This document shows positions 9,251 to 19,879 of a stretch of 37,150 nt of DNA, one piece after another. The position numbers and the translations under genes are program-made. Positions within the stretch are counted from its first letter, which is position 1. Each line of letters starts with the position of its first letter. Origin of the DNA: Thraustochytrium sp. TN22 (lineage: Eukaryota > Sar > Bigyra > Thraustochytrida > Thraustochytriidae); NCBI GenBank assembly GCA_013306675.1, contig JABLUY010000305.1, positions 1-37,150 of the forward strand, written 5' to 3'. The notes under the pieces were generated by a model. That model did not search any database. It worked only from the letters and a program-made list of their open reading frames with translations, and was not told the origin of the DNA.

Positions 9251-9307
9251 CGGCCAAGACTCTAGCTAAACCTGCTTCAGAGAGATTACCTACATGTCGT
9301 CATGGGC

Positions 9308-12300
9308 TCACTTGGCGTCATCTTCGTTTGCACTTGCCGTTGCAGCAACAGCAGAAGCAGCAGCAGCAGCGACAGGCTTGGCCTTTTGCTGTTCTGGCTC
9401 AGGGATGGGAACGCCATGCTTGTCGCAGTGGGCGCGCAAATCCACAAGGAGGCCCTCAATGTAGCCGTCTGCAAAGCCGGGAATGAAGGCACTTGCGTGG
9501 GGAGGGGAGGCGATCGTGAGCCAGAGGACGAGTGCTGCGTGCTGGTGGTCACAGGCTAGGTCGGGGTGTGCGTGAAAGAGGGTGCGCAGCGCGGCGAGCG
9601 TGAAGACGCCGAATTGGCTGATGCCGAAGGCGGCCTGCCCTGCGGCGATAGACTTGGCGTGCACATAGACGAGGTCGGCCTCGGAGACGGCGGGCATGGC
9701 GCGCTGCATCTCGCGGCGCAGACCGGCGGCGAGCTCGCGCGCGAGCGCCTGGAGCGCCTCGGGCGCGTGGTCGGCCTCCACGATGCTGCAAACGAGCTTA
9801 AAGGCCTGGCGCGCCTTCTTGGGGCGCTCGCCGGTCGAGTGGGAGCTCGAGTATTGGCAGAAGCCAGCATTCTCGCGCACTTCTGCGATGCCCTTGCGGA
9901 CAGCCGCGGCCGCGTCAAAGTGACCACAGCGCACAAAGTGCTCGATCATTTCCGCCAGAGAGCGCTCCCCGGCTGAGTACTGAGTAAATACCGCGCCGAT
10001 GAATGCCTCGGAACCGAGCATGGCGGCTGACAGCTGCGAGAGGCCGTCCGCACGCCCAAAGTAGTCAATGGCGCGCACAAGCGGGCCAACATTGGCGACC
10101 GAGGAGCCCTCAGGCGCTCCGATGGCCGGCAAGCCGGCGCCGCCCGGCAGCTTCTTGGCCGGGCTGCGCGCGCCGAGGCTCAGATGGACCAAGGTCGCCA
10201 CCGCGTCCGCATCTGAGGTGATCTGCAGGAGCTTGGGCTGCGCCGCGGCGGCCAAAGCAGCCCAGACGCGGCCCAGACGCTCCAGCGTCTGCACGTGCTT
10301 GGCCGCGTACACGGTCTCCTCCAAAAGGCGCTCCACGAGCGTGCGGACCAGGGCAGCGCCGTCGCCCTGCTGCTCCTGCTGCTCCGGCTCGTGGTCCAGC
10401 GTCACCTCGACCGCGGTGCGCAGCAGGCGCAAGGTGGCCTCGAACGAAGGGATGTGCGTGCAGTCGATGAGCTGGGCGCGCGTGCCGCGTGCCGCCAGCA
10501 GCGGCGCGCCTACTTGCTGCAGGGCGGCGGAGTACTGCTGCAGCCGCGACAGAAGCGCCATGGCGCCCTCCATCTCGGCCATCTCCTCCGAGACGCGGGT
10601 CTCATCTACAAAGACGGGCCGCTCCATGGCGAACTCCTCCAGCACGTTGCGCGCGAGACGCGGGTGGTCGCGAAGGCCCTGCGCGAGCCGCTCGGTCCAC
10701 TCCGAGAGACCCGACAGGTGCGCCTGCCGGTTGCGCACCACGACGTGGAAGAAGATGCGCAGGCAGCTCTCGCACACCAGTTCGCGCGCGCTCAGAGGCT
10801 GCTGCTGCTGCTGCTGCTGCTGCCCCTCGCGTTTGTCCTGCGCCTGGTCTTCCTGGAGGGCGGGCGTGGCGGTCGCCAAAGCCGTTGCCGCCCCGTCGTC
10901 GTTCTCCGCGGCCGCCAGGTCATCCACGAGCGCGCTGTCGGAGCCGCCTGCGAGAAACGCGGACTCGTCGCCCTCCTCGAGGCTGGCGGCGAGCACATCG
11001 CCATGCGACGAGGGCCCGCCACGCAGCAGTCGCGTGGGCTCCTTGGCGTCCGGGTCCTGCGCAATGGCGAGCTGTTGCAGCGCCATCGAGATGACCAAGT
11101 GGTCGAAGAGGACCGCCTGCTTGGCGTAGGCCACATTGCTAATGCGAATCTCCTCGTTGAGCAGCGCATTGAAGCGGCGAGAGACCCAGTCGCGGTGCTG
11201 CACGATGAGCCCACTCAGCGTGCTCTCCTTGAGCGACTGCGGCACGGCGCCCACGCGACTGACGCCCGAGCGACCCGTGCGCGAGCCACTGCCGCCGCCC
11301 TCGCCGTGCCCACGCGCCTTGGCACCCACGGCAACACTGTTGGCGCCGCCGGTCACAGACCCGCCGGCACCGCCCACGCGACCTCGGCCGGCGCCAGAGC
11401 TCGCGGGCGGCACCGCGGTGCCAATGGCCACGCCAGCGCCCAGGCCCAGGCCCAGGCCCGTGTGCTGCTGGTGCTGCTGCTGGCCGGCCGCGGCCGCAGC
11501 CATGAGCGGCGACACCGAGGCGCCCAGCGAGAGCCGCCGCCGCTCCGCCTCGTGGCTCCGGTGGCGGCGCATGCGGCGCGCCGGGCGCCGCCGCGAGCCG
11601 CGCGACGCGGAGAGCAAGCTCGACAGCACGGGCGAGTGCGGAGTGGAGGAGAGCAGCGAGCCGCGCCGCGGCAGCGGCGAAAAGGGCAGGTCGCCGCCCG
11701 ACGACGTCCCGCTGGCCGGGCCCACCGGCCGGCGCTGGAACGAGGGCGGCGAGGCGGAGGCGGCATGCTGCAGCATGGGCTGCTCCACGGGTTCTACCGG
11801 CTCCACCACGCGCTCGTACAGGAGCATGAAGGCGTTCCACTCGCGTTCCACCTTTTCGGTGCGGACTGTACCCCAGTTCGTCGTGGTGGTGCGCTCCACC
11901 GAACCGCCAAAGCACTCGGACTCCAGGCCTGAATGCGCGCTGCTCGGCTCGAAGCCCGTCACCTTGCTGTCGTCGAAGCGGAACCAGCCCTGCTTGGGCG
12001 TCTTGAAGAGCGACGAGCCAGCGCCTTGAAGCTCGTCCAGGCGCTCTGCGATGCTCGAGGGCGAGACATGTTTGAACGAGTAATAGTGGCCGCCGCCGGC
12101 GCGCCCGCGGTGCACGAGCACGCCCGACAGCACGTACTGGCACTTCATACGAGCGTCCTCGACCTCCTCCTCGTTCAGCGGGCCATTGCTCCAGAACGAG
12201 GTCGCGTCCAGCCGTCCGCCGCCCATGCCGCCCGACGGCACACTGGCTGCCGTGGTTGCTGGCGACGGCGTGCGGTTCGCGGCGCGCGTCTGCCGGACCG

Positions 12301-15300
12301 CCTCAACGGCGCGCCCGTCGCGCGTGTACGGGAACATGTCCAGGTGCGTGGGGAAGGTGATGCGGTGATTCAGCTTGACCGTCTGCATCGTGTACAGGTC
12401 AAAGGTGAAGCGTTTCGGGTGAATGAAGAGGTAGTCCGGCAGCGCCGTGACGCAGGAGACAAAGGTGCACGGCATGCGCGCCTGGCACTGCTCGCAGTCC
12501 ACCTTGTTGTCGCCCGTCATCACCTCGGGCGCCACGAAGCTCTCCAGGCATTCCTCGAGACTGTTCTTCTCGACGCTGTGGTCCTTGGTCATGAGCTCCA
12601 GTCGGTAGAAGTTTTCCTCGCGGCTCGTGCTCACGCGCCCGCACGTGTGGCACCGCTTCAGCTTCGTCTGCTGGCCCAAAAAGCACTCCTTCATCTCGTC
12701 CAGGAACGGCGTGCCTTCCAGGCTCGCCTCCAGGTTGTCCAGCAACTTGTCATAGAACTCGCTCGTGTCGTTCTGAGACGTCACCGGGAACTGCAGCTTA
12801 AGCATCGAGCACGAATCCACCAACGGCACCGGGTCGTAGCAACCCTTGTTGCAGTCCTGCAGGAAGCGAAACGTGCGCTGCAGCTGCCGCAGCACCTCCA
12901 GGTCTGGTCGGTCGCCCGACCCGTCGCCGCCGCCGCCCGACCCGTCGCCGCCGCCCGCCGGCCGCGCCGCCTCCGTGACGGCTTCCGCGTCCGGTGCCTT
13001 GGGCGTCGAGCAAATGTGGCAGTGCGTCGCGCTCAGCTCGTTCACGCCGCTGCATCGGCAAAGCCAGCCCACCACAGTGCGCTGCGGCACCTCCGACGAC
13101 TTGCGCGAATGCCCGGTCCCGTTGCTCGCATTCTCCACGCTCCCAGACTCGCTCCCGCTCGCGCCACCGCTGCTGCTGTGAGCGGCGCCGCCCGCGGCGC
13201 CGCCGCCCGTCACCAGCGAGTGCGGCGGCGTCACGGGTGCGCTCAGAATCGACCGCCGGAAACGCGGCACGTGAAAGAGCAGCTGCAACAGCGAGTTCAT
13301 GTAGCACGTCGACCCGCGGTTGCGCAGGCCCACGTGCCCTGTGTCGTTGCGCCCGCGGAACTCGCTCGAGTATGGGCCCTGCGGCAGCGGGTCGAACTCC
13401 CAATCCGGCACCATGCTGCGCCCGCGCGCCGCCTCGCACAGGGGCAGCGGCGTCGTGTTCGAGAAGACCTCGATCAGCCGCGCCAATTCATGCGACTGCA
13501 TGAGGTCGTCGCGCCCCAACGTGCACAGCAGTCGCGTCAGCGCCTCGCGCGAGAGCGCCGTCTCGCACACCGGCCGCGTCGTTGTGTCGCCGTCCAGCCC
13601 GACGATGAACCGCCGCCACAGCACGCGCACGAGGTTGTCGTCGCCGAACTTGGCGCGACTCAACCGCGTGTGCGCGGCCTGGTGCCGCAGCTCCCCGTGC
13701 GTCTCCAGAATGCGCGAGAGCGCCTGCACAAAACCCACAAACAGGTTCGTCTCCGCGGCTTCCATGCCGTCCGGCTCCGAGGCCGGCCGGTCCGGCCACT
13801 CCAGCACGAGTGCCACCATGCGGTGCACGAGCTCGTGGTCGTCCGGCGAGATGGCCGCGCCTTCGCGCGGGTCCGGCACAAACGAGTGGAAGAGCGAGAA
13901 GAAGTCGTCGCACGAAATCGCATACCGCTGCCCCTCTAGCTCGCGCTCCGCCTCGCGCATCGCCTTGCTCAGGTGCTCGTGGTGCTGCGGCAGCGCCGTC
14001 GAGAACCTCGTCAACATCGCGCACGCCTCGCGGCGCAGCTCCGACACCGTACAGTACAGCACCAACTGCCGCACGATCGTCATGCACGTCGACCCGCGCG
14101 ACAGAAAGCGCCGCGCGATCGCCTCGTGGCCCACCACGATCGACTCGAACGCGCTCAGCAGGTGCAGCACCGCGCGCACCAGCCGCCGCGTGTTCAGGCA
14201 GAACGCGCACACCGGCGCGCGCAGGCTCAGCAGCGCGCGGTCCAGCGCCGGCGGCTCCATCGACCGCAGCCGCATATCCTCCGCGTCCACGAAGGCGTCG
14301 CCCGTCAGACGCGGCAGGTCCAGTGGCACGCCCAGAAACTCCCCGAAGCAGTTGCACGAGTGCACGCTGCGCCCGGCCTTGCGCTTCTCGAGCTCGTCAC
14401 GCGTCACGAGAATCACGCGCAAGAGACCTTCCGCCGTCTCCTCCAGCAACTCGCGCGACAGCCCGCCGCCCACCTCTGTCTCCGATTCCTCCACGCACAG
14501 GCGCACCGTGCGCGCCACCAGCGGCAGCGCCGCGAAGAGCGCCGTGGGGTCCGCCGCAGCACCAGCAGGCGCTACGCCCGCCATGCCGCCCCCGTTGTCC
14601 ACCGGCAGCGACGTGCGCATGCTCGACGAGCCTGCACCGCTGCTCTGCCCACTGCCCCCGCTCCCAGCCGTCCGCGTGCGCTTGCCCATGCCCACGTAGC
14701 CGCACTGTCGCAGCATGCCCTGGAAGACGCGCAGCACCGACGGCACGGCGTCTGGGAGCGCCAGGAATTCGTCTGCCGTCACCAGTCGCCCCAAGGCGAG
14801 CCCGCACACAGAGAGCACGCTTGCATCCTCCGTCTTTTCCGGCAGGAGGACAAGGTCACCCAGCAGCCGCAACGTGTACGCCACGTGCCACAGGTCTCCG
14901 TTCTGCAGTACCGCTAGCAGCTCCACGCACTTGTCCTCCGGCCGTGCCTCGCCCGGCACCAGCAGCCGCTCCAGCTCCCGTAGGAACGGCGGCATGTGCA
15001 TGAGCAGCTCCAGCAGTTCCAGACGGTCCTCCTTGTCCGCGGACTCCAGAAGCTTAAAGAGCATCTCCGCGCGCTCTGCCTGACACGCCACCAGGCCGCC
15101 CGGCGTGCTGACAAAGGACGAATCGCACAGATCAGCAAAGCCAAAGACCCGGCCGGCGCGTCTGGCCTTGGGCGCAATCTCCTCTCCGTCACTGGTGCCT
15201 GGCTCCGGATGATTGTCGGTCGCGACTGGGATTTCCTCTCGGACCTGCTTGGGCTGGGCCTGCTGCTTGGGCTGGTCCTGCTGGAATTTGACCATTTGCA

Positions 15301-18300
15301 TCTGCTCCGGCTTTTTGCTGGCCGCCGCCGCCGCCGCAGCCGCCGGTGGCGGTGCGATCTGGAGGACAACTCGCGGGGCCGCCACCCCGGCGAGCCCGAG
15401 CTCCTCCAAGACGAGGTTGCGGTGCGAGGCCAGCGTGACCGTGAGGTCATACGGCGCCGACGACAGTGTCGCGTCCGCGTTGAAGGGGATGTTTAGACTG
15501 ATGCGCGACGGGTCGCACTCCGCCGCATCCGCAAAGTCCTGGATGAGGTCCGCCACACTCGCGCGGGTATGGGTCGGCAGCACCGAGAGCGCCTGGAGCG
15601 CCTCGGGCGCCTCGGAAGGCAGCTCTACGTGGAGCTCCAGTGCGTCGCCGGCGCCAACGCCGGCCAGCTTGCGCGGCGACCGCGTCTTGGCGTCCAACTG
15701 CCACTCCAGCTGCTGCACGTAGAGGTGCAGAAAGTGCAAGCAACGCGACAGGTGGCTCGCGTCGGCCATGTCCGACATCTCGACGCCGAACTGGCTGTCA
15801 CTGCCGCCCGAGCCGGACACGTCGCCGGCCGCACCGACGTGGTGCGCGTGCGCGTGGTGGTGCTGAGGGTTCTGCTGCAGCGAGTTCGTGGGCGACGACG
15901 GCACGCTCTGCGCGCCCGAGTGCGAGTCCCCCCGCGAACTGTTGCCGGCCAGCGAGCCCTCGAGCTCCTCAAAAACGTGCTCGACAAAGAGATCCACCTC
16001 GAGCGCGCCAGGCTCGCCGTCGTCGTTGCCCACCACCTCCTGCTCACCGCCCTCACCCTCGCCAGCACCGGCGCCCGCGTTGGCCGCCACCATATCGAGG
16101 CGCACGCGCTCGTAGAGGCCGAGCAGCAGGTTAAAGGCCTGCACCGCCACAACGGGCAGCTCGCCGTGCAGCGCGACGGCCCAGACGGTCTCACGACCGG
16201 CCAGGTCGAGCACGTTGACCTCCTTGAAGTCGACGCGGCCTGCCATGGCGCGCTCGATCGGCGGCAGCAGGTGCCAACGATCGAGGCGCGAGAGGTCCTT
16301 CTCCTCGGCGAAGCCGTTCACGTACTCGATCTTGTGCAGGTTGGACCAGGTGATGTACTTGATGATCTCGCCGGGCGCCATGGCGCCCGTTTTGAGCAGG
16401 ACCGAGATGCGGCGGCCCACCAGCGCCGGGCCCTCCAGGCCCTTGGGCGGGCCGCGCGTGCGGAACTGGTACTCCTCCGCGACGGCCTCGGCGTCACGCG
16501 CCTCGAGCAACTTATCGTGCGCGTTGACCAGCACAAAGTGCGACTGCAGACAGTAGAAGGTCTTTGGCCCAACGCGCACCAGGTCGAGACGGTTCTGGAA
16601 GAGCTCACACAGGACGTACTTGCACACTTCGGGTTCGACGCAGCCATAGCGCTCGTCGCAGCTCGTGATGCGCAGCCAGAGCATAAAGGTCTCCTGCGTC
16701 GTGTAGTTGCCCAGGTTAAGGTCGTAGCACGGCATGCAGCACGAGGTCCACAGGCGCTCCATGTCCTCGGCCGAGAGCGCGAGCCGGCCCGCCGAGCTGC
16801 GCACCACGACCGACAGCGTGCGCAGGCGCGCCTTCTCGTGCTGCTGCAGCTCGTCTGCAAGGCGTGACTCCTCCGAGGTGAGCTGGGCGATGCTGTTCTC
16901 AAAGGCAGCGGCGGCCGCGGCCGAGGTGACGGCCATGCTGGCCGCGTTGGAAGCCTGGGTCTCGATGGACGCCTCGATCTTGTCCAGGCGCGCGCGCACT
17001 GGACTGAGGCGCAAGAAGGCGTCGAACTCGTTCAGCAGGAGGTTCTTGAGGTCCCAGGCGTCATCGAGCGCCGAGATGAAGCCGCCGCGCTCCTCGGTCG
17101 CGCTGGCCAGCACGAGCGAGCGGAAGACGTTGTAAGCCACAACTACAGACTCGGGCGTGGTGGACGTCACGCGCAGGCCCTCGACGTCGACCAGGGACTC
17201 TTCGGGTCGCATGGCGTGCGCGTCGGCCAGTGCCGGCGCGAAGGCGTCGTCGTCGTCGTCCGCCGCAAAAAAGCCCATCGAAAGGGAATCCTGCACGACC
17301 GTGTCCACGAGGCCTGCGCTCGCGTTGTTGGCCATGTTGGTACGTTTGATGAGCTCGAGCGCGCGCTCCGCGAATCGCATGCGCAGCGGCGCGGCGCTGT
17401 CCTTGGCAACGCGCGAGAAGGCCTCCATGAGCTCCTCGATGCGCTCCGCGCTCAAGCCCAGCGCCCCGGCAATTGTGTGAGCTGCCGTATCCGCCTCGCC
17501 CTGCGGTGGCTGCGGCTGCTGCGATGGCTGCGGCTGCTGCGCCAGGCGATCCCCAAAGCCGCCCCCCGGAGGCGCCCCCGGGCCCGAGACCGAGGCCGAG
17601 GCAGCCGCCAGGTGGCCGCCGGCCCGCGAGCTGGGCCGCTGCTGCTTGCGCGCGAGCGGGTCGCGCGCGGGCGAGTCGACGCGCGGCGGCGGCGTGACCG
17701 AAGCGACGGCGTGCGCCGGCGCCTCCACGGAGCTGCAAAACAGGAGCGTCCAGAGCGCGCCGAGGCTGGCCTCCATGGCGCAAGGGCCCTTGCGCGTGAG
17801 CGCCTCGCGTACAAAGGCCTCGCCGGCCAGGAGCGCAACGATAAGCTTGTATGCGCCGTAGTCAGCCTGTGAAATGACGGCGCGGCTCAGCTCCACGAGC
17901 ATGTGCTGCGCCAGGTCCTCGGAGAAGCTCGACTGCTGCGCGACGGAGACGAGCATCTTGCGCATGGCGCGCGAGTTCGTGTTGGTGAGGAGCAGGTCGA
18001 GAATATCGACGTCCAACGCCGAATTCTTGAGCATCGACTCACTGCACGAGACCACGCGGTCGTCCATGCGGTCGCCAAAGATCTCCTCGTACACCTCGTA
18101 CGACTTGTACAGGTCCGTGAGCTCCTGCACCGAGAGCCTGTTGTTGAGCGTCAGCGAGGAGCTCAGCCGCCCAACCTGCTCGATGCCGAACCGTCTGAAG
18201 CGCAGCTTGTCGGACTGGACGAAGCGCATGTACTGCGCCAGGGTCGCCTCCGTCACGCGCCGCGCGCCCAGACCGCCAGTGTATGCGTCCTCCACCTGCG

Positions 18301-19504
18301 TGAGCGCCTCCATGAGCTGCTGGTGCCTTGTCGCGCGGTCCGAGACGCCCGTCAAGGACCATCTCAGCTGCGCGTCGCAGACCGTAGCCAGCAGGTCTTC
18401 TAGAGACCCCGTTTCGCCTGCATTGTGCAGCTCTTTGGCGTTCCGCGCGACGGTCTGCGCGAGTGTCAACAGCTCCTCTGGCCCATCCGCCTCAGCCAGC
18501 CGCTGCGCCGCATCCACGAGGACTCCCATGCCGTTCGCCTTGCGAAACTCCTCTAGCGCCGCCTCATGCAGGTGCGGGGCACCGGCGTTCGATCTGCGGG
18601 TGGCAAACGAGGACGACGATCCGCCGCTGATGCCGGACGAGGCCGGCCGGCTCGCGTAGCTTATGTTTGTGTGCGTCGAGTGGTGGTACCGCCGCGTGCG
18701 CGGGTCCAGCAGCGTGCCCAAGAGGCTCAGCCGACGCGTGTCACCGCGTCGCACTAGCTCCACCAGGATGCGCGCGCTCGCGCGCACGGCGTCCTCGAAG
18801 GCTGTCTTCATGCGTCGGCACACGGGTCCGTCCTCTTCGTGTTGCTGTTGTTGTTGCTGCTCGTCCGCGGTTGATCCTGCTGTTGGCGGTGGTGGTGGCG
18901 TGCCTGCGGCATCCTTGCCGTCCTCGTCGGCAGGCTGAGACTTGTCCGCGGCGTCCCAGGCCTGGACGAGCTCGGCCCAGGCGCGGACCGGACTCGGGTC
19001 AGCATCTGCAGCATCGAGCAGCTGCTTGACCGCGGGCACGAGCGCGGTGTCCAAAAAGGCCGCGAGGGTCGCGTCGGCTGGCCCGCTCGTTGTGACGGTG
19101 CCGCGAGGTAAGTGGCCAGCGACAGTCTGGAGCGCGAGGCAGAGCCTAAAGTAGTCCGGGCGCGTCTTGGCGACGAGCTCGGCCTGGACCTCCTCCAGGA
19201 GCGTGTGCCAGGGTGTGTCCTTCTGCCAGCTGTCCATGTCCTGCAGCGAGGCCGGCTTGGGCGCCGTGGGCAGAGTGGGCTTGCTACCCGCGGATGCGCC
19301 CTTGACGGCCGCGGACTCCGCGGCCTCGGCCGCTTCCCGGAGTTTTTGGGGCCTCGCGGGCGCGGCCTGGGCCTGCTGCAGGTTGCGCAGCTCGGACCGC
19401 GCCGAGGTGCCGGCCGCGTTAGGCCGCTGCGTGTTGCATATTTCGCAGCGCGTCCTGGCGCCCAGGTTGCGGAATGTGCATGCTTCGCAGCTCCATTCCG
19501 CCAT
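9308..19504 (-). CDS. Giant ubiquitin-specific protease (C19; USP9X/USP24/USP34-like) with RanBP2 zinc fingers
   Basis: 3398 residues in one uninterrupted frame. The ATG at 19502-19504 is chosen because the codon two before it is GTG, not ATG, and a zinc finger follows at once. Residues 2-30 form a RanBP2-type finger (EWSCEACTFRN..CEIC). A long helical region with poly-Gln follows, then a ubiquitin-like segment at about 1289-1382. The peptidase domain starts at GLRNRGSTCYMNS, with nucleophile Cys2067. A second RanBP2-like finger (GWLCRC..CHIC, Trp2147) is inserted in it, followed by the CxxC pairs of the fingers subdomain. The His box is GGHYYSF (His2473) and WFRFDDSKV supplies Asp2511/2512. 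A ~900-residue helical C-terminus has another poly-Gln run near 2898. The enzyme should remove ubiquitin from proteins; targets are unknown. It shares a divergent promoter region with the primase gene. Confidence 0.93.
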   Translation of the reverse strand: MAEWSCEACTFRNLGARTRCEICNTQRPNAAGTSARSELRNLQQAQAAPARPQKLREAAEAAESAAVKGASAGSKPTLPTAPKPASLQDMDSWQKDTPWHTLLEEVQAELVAKTRPDYFRLCLALQTVAGHLPRGTVTTSGPADATLAAFLDTALVPAVKQLLDAADADPSPVRAWAELVQAWDAADKSQPADEDGKDAAGTPPPPPTAGSTADEQQQQQQHEEDGPVCRRMKTAFEDAVRASARILVELVRRGDTRRLSLLGTLLDPRTRRYHHSTHTNISYASRPASSGISGGSSSSFATRRSNAGAPHLHEAALEEFRKANGMGVLVDAAQRLAEADGPEELLTLAQTVARNAKELHNAGETGSLEDLLATVCDAQLRWSLTGVSDRATRHQQLMEALTQVEDAYTGGLGARRVTEATLAQYMRFVQSDKLRFRRFGIEQVGRLSSSLTLNNRLSVQELTDLYKSYEVYEEIFGDRMDDRVVSCSESMLKNSALDVDILDLLLTNTNSRAMRKMLVSVAQQSSFSEDLAQHMLVELSRAVISQADYGAYKLIVALLAGEAFVREALTRKGPCAMEASLGALWTLLFCSSVEAPAHAVASVTPPPRVDSPARDPLARKQQRPSSRAGGHLAAASASVSGPGAPPGGGFGDRLAQQPQPSQQPQPPQGEADTAAHTIAGALGLSAERIEELMEAFSRVAKDSAAPLRMRFAERALELIKRTNMANNASAGLVDTVVQDSLSMGFFAADDDDDAFAPALADAHAMRPEESLVDVEGLRVTSTTPESVVVAYNVFRSLVLASATEERGGFISALDDAWDLKNLLLNEFDAFLRLSPVRARLDKIEASIETQASNAASMAVTSAAAAAAFENSIAQLTSEESRLADELQQHEKARLRTLSVVVRSSAGRLALSAEDMERLWTSCCMPCYDLNLGNYTTQETFMLWLRITSCDERYGCVEPEVCKYVLCELFQNRLDLVRVGPKTFYCLQSHFVLVNAHDKLLEARDAEAVAEEYQFRTRGPPKGLEGPALVGRRISVLLKTGAMAPGEIIKYITWSNLHKIEYVNGFAEEKDLSRLDRWHLLPPIERAMAGRVDFKEVNVLDLAGRETVWAVALHGELPVVAVQAFNLLLGLYERVRLDMVAANAGAGAGEGEGGEQEVVGNDDGEPGALEVDLFVEHVFEELEGSLAGNSSRGDSHSGAQSVPSSPTNSLQQNPQHHHAHAHHVGAAGDVSGSGGSDSQFGVEMSDMADASHLSRCLHFLHLYVQQLEWQLDAKTRSPRKLAGVGAGDALELHVELPSEAPEALQALSVLPTHTRASVADLIQDFADAAECDPSRISLNIPFNADATLSSAPYDLTVTLASHRNLVLEELGLAGVAAPRVVLQIAPPPAAAAAAAASKKPEQMQMVKFQQDQPKQQAQPKQVREEIPVATDNHPEPGTSDGEEIAPKARRAGRVFGFADLCDSSFVSTPGGLVACQAERAEMLFKLLESADKEDRLELLELLMHMPPFLRELERLLVPGEARPEDKCVELLAVLQNGDLWHVAYTLRLLGDLVLLPEKTEDASVLSVCGLALGRLVTADEFLALPDAVPSVLRVFQGMLRQCGYVGMGKRTRTAGSGGSGQSSGAGSSSMRTSLPVDNGGGMAGVAPAGAAADPTALFAALPLVARTVRLCVEESETEVGGGLSRELLEETAEGLLRVILVTRDELEKRKAGRSVHSCNCFGEFLGVPLDLPRLTGDAFVDAEDMRLRSMEPPALDRALLSLRAPVCAFCLNTRRLVRAVLHLLSAFESIVVGHEAIARRFLSRGSTCMTIVRQLVLYCTVSELRREACAMLTRFSTALPQHHEHLSKAMREAERELEGQRYAISCDDFFSLFHSFVPDPREGAAISPDDHELVHRMVALVLEWPDRPASEPDGMEAAETNLFVGFVQALSRILETHGELRHQAAHTRLSRAKFGDDNLVRVLWRRFIVGLDGDTTTRPVCETALSREALTRLLCTLGRDDLMQSHELARLIEVFSNTTPLPLCEAARGRSMVPDWEFDPLPQGPYSSEFRGRNDTGHVGLRNRGSTCYMNSLLQLLFHVPRFRRSILSAPVTPPHSLVTGGGAAGGAAHSSSGGASGSESGSVENASNGTGHSRKSSEVPQRTVVGWLCRCSGVNELSATHCHICSTPKAPDAEAVTEAARPAGGGDGSGGGGDGSGDRPDLEVLRQLQRTFRFLQDCNKGCYDPVPLVDSCSMLKLQFPVTSQNDTSEFYDKLLDNLEASLEGTPFLDEMKECFLGQQTKLKRCHTCGRVSTSREENFYRLELMTKDHSVEKNSLEECLESFVAPEVMTGDNKVDCEQCQARMPCTFVSCVTALPDYLFIHPKRFTFDLYTMQTVKLNHRITFPTHLDMFPYTRDGRAVEAVRQTRAANRTPSPATTAASVPSGGMGGGRLDATSFWSNGPLNEEEVEDARMKCQYVLSGVLVHRGRAGGGHYYSFKHVSPSSIAERLDELQGAGSSLFKTPKQGWFRFDDSKVTGFEPSSAHSGLESECFGGSVERTTTTNWGTVRTEKVEREWNAFMLLYERVVEPVEPVEQPMLQHAASASPPSFQRRPVGPASGTSSGGDLPFSPLPRRGSLLSSTPHSPVLSSLLSASRGSRRRPARRMRRHRSHEAERRRLSLGASVSPLMAAAAAGQQQHQQHTGLGLGLGAGVAIGTAVPPASSGAGRGRVGGAGGSVTGGANSVAVGAKARGHGEGGGSGSRTGRSGVSRVGAVPQSLKESTLSGLIVQHRDWVSRRFNALLNEEIRISNVAYAKQAVLFDHLVISMALQQLAIAQDPDAKEPTRLLRGGPSSHGDVLAASLEEGDESAFLAGGSDSALVDDLAAAENDDGAATALATATPALQEDQAQDKREGQQQQQQQQPLSARELVCESCLRIFFHVVVRNRQAHLSGLSEWTERLAQGLRDHPRLARNVLEEFAMERPVFVDETRVSEEMAEMEGAMALLSRLQQYSAALQQVGAPLLAARGTRAQLIDCTHIPSFEATLRLLRTAVEVTLDHEPEQQEQQGDGAALVRTLVERLLEETVYAAKHVQTLERLGRVWAALAAAAQPKLLQITSDADAVATLVHLSLGARSPAKKLPGGAGLPAIGAPEGSSVANVGPLVRAIDYFGRADGLSQLSAAMLGSEAFIGAVFTQYSAGERSLAEMIEHFVRCGHFDAAAAVRKGIAEVRENAGFCQYSSSHSTGERPKKARQAFKLVCSIVEADHAPEALQALARELAAGLRREMQRAMPAVSEADLVYVHAKSIAAGQAAFGISQFGVFTLAALRTLFHAHPDLACDHQHAALVLWLTIASPPHASAFIPGFADGYIEGLLVDLRAHCDKHGVPIPEPEQQKAKPVAAAAASAVAATASANEDDAK

Positions 19505-19617
19505 CACCACATGCCGCGCGCCGCGGCCTGCGGGGCCGCGGCCTAGCTAGGCGGGGCGCCCTCCGTGCGCCGCGCCGCCCACCGCGAGCGAGCCCGGCGA
19601 GCCCTCGCTGGTGTGCC

Positions 19618-19678
19618 CCTGGCTTGGCTTGGCTTGGCTTGGCTTGGCCTGGCCTGGCCTGGCCTGGCTTGGCTTGTC
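19618..19678. repeat. 5-bp minisatellite (TTGGC/CTGGC)n
   Basis: About eleven head-to-tail copies of TTGGC with a central block of CTGGC variants, inside the divergent USP-primase promoter region. Confidence 0.9.
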
Positions 19679-19863
19679 TGCTCGCGGCCGCTGCCGACGC
19701 GCAGCCGCGGCTGCTCGGGGCGCGCCTGCGGGCTGGCCGCGCCTCCTTGCTCGCGTGGGCCCTGCCGCGGGCCGCTCGCCCCTCGGCCGCCGCGCCGCGC
19801 CGCGCCGCGCCGCGTCGCGCCGCCGTGCCGCCGCGAGCCGCCGCGCCGCCGCGAGCCGCGCGT

Positions 19864-19879
19864 TCAAATTCGAATTTGA
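19864..19879. promoter_or_regulatory. 16-bp perfect AT-rich palindrome
   Basis: TCAAATTCGAATTTGA is identical to its reverse complement and is the most AT-rich stretch in this GC-rich divergent promoter. It lies about 360 bp from the USP ATG and 500 bp from the primase ATG. A dimeric transcription-factor site is one reading; no known factor is assigned. Confidence 0.35.

Noticed and set aside
9549-19300. Many other open frames of 80-670 codons overlapping the USP gene
   Set aside because: They are Arg/Ala/Pro/His-rich shadows produced by GC-rich third positions and show no domains.
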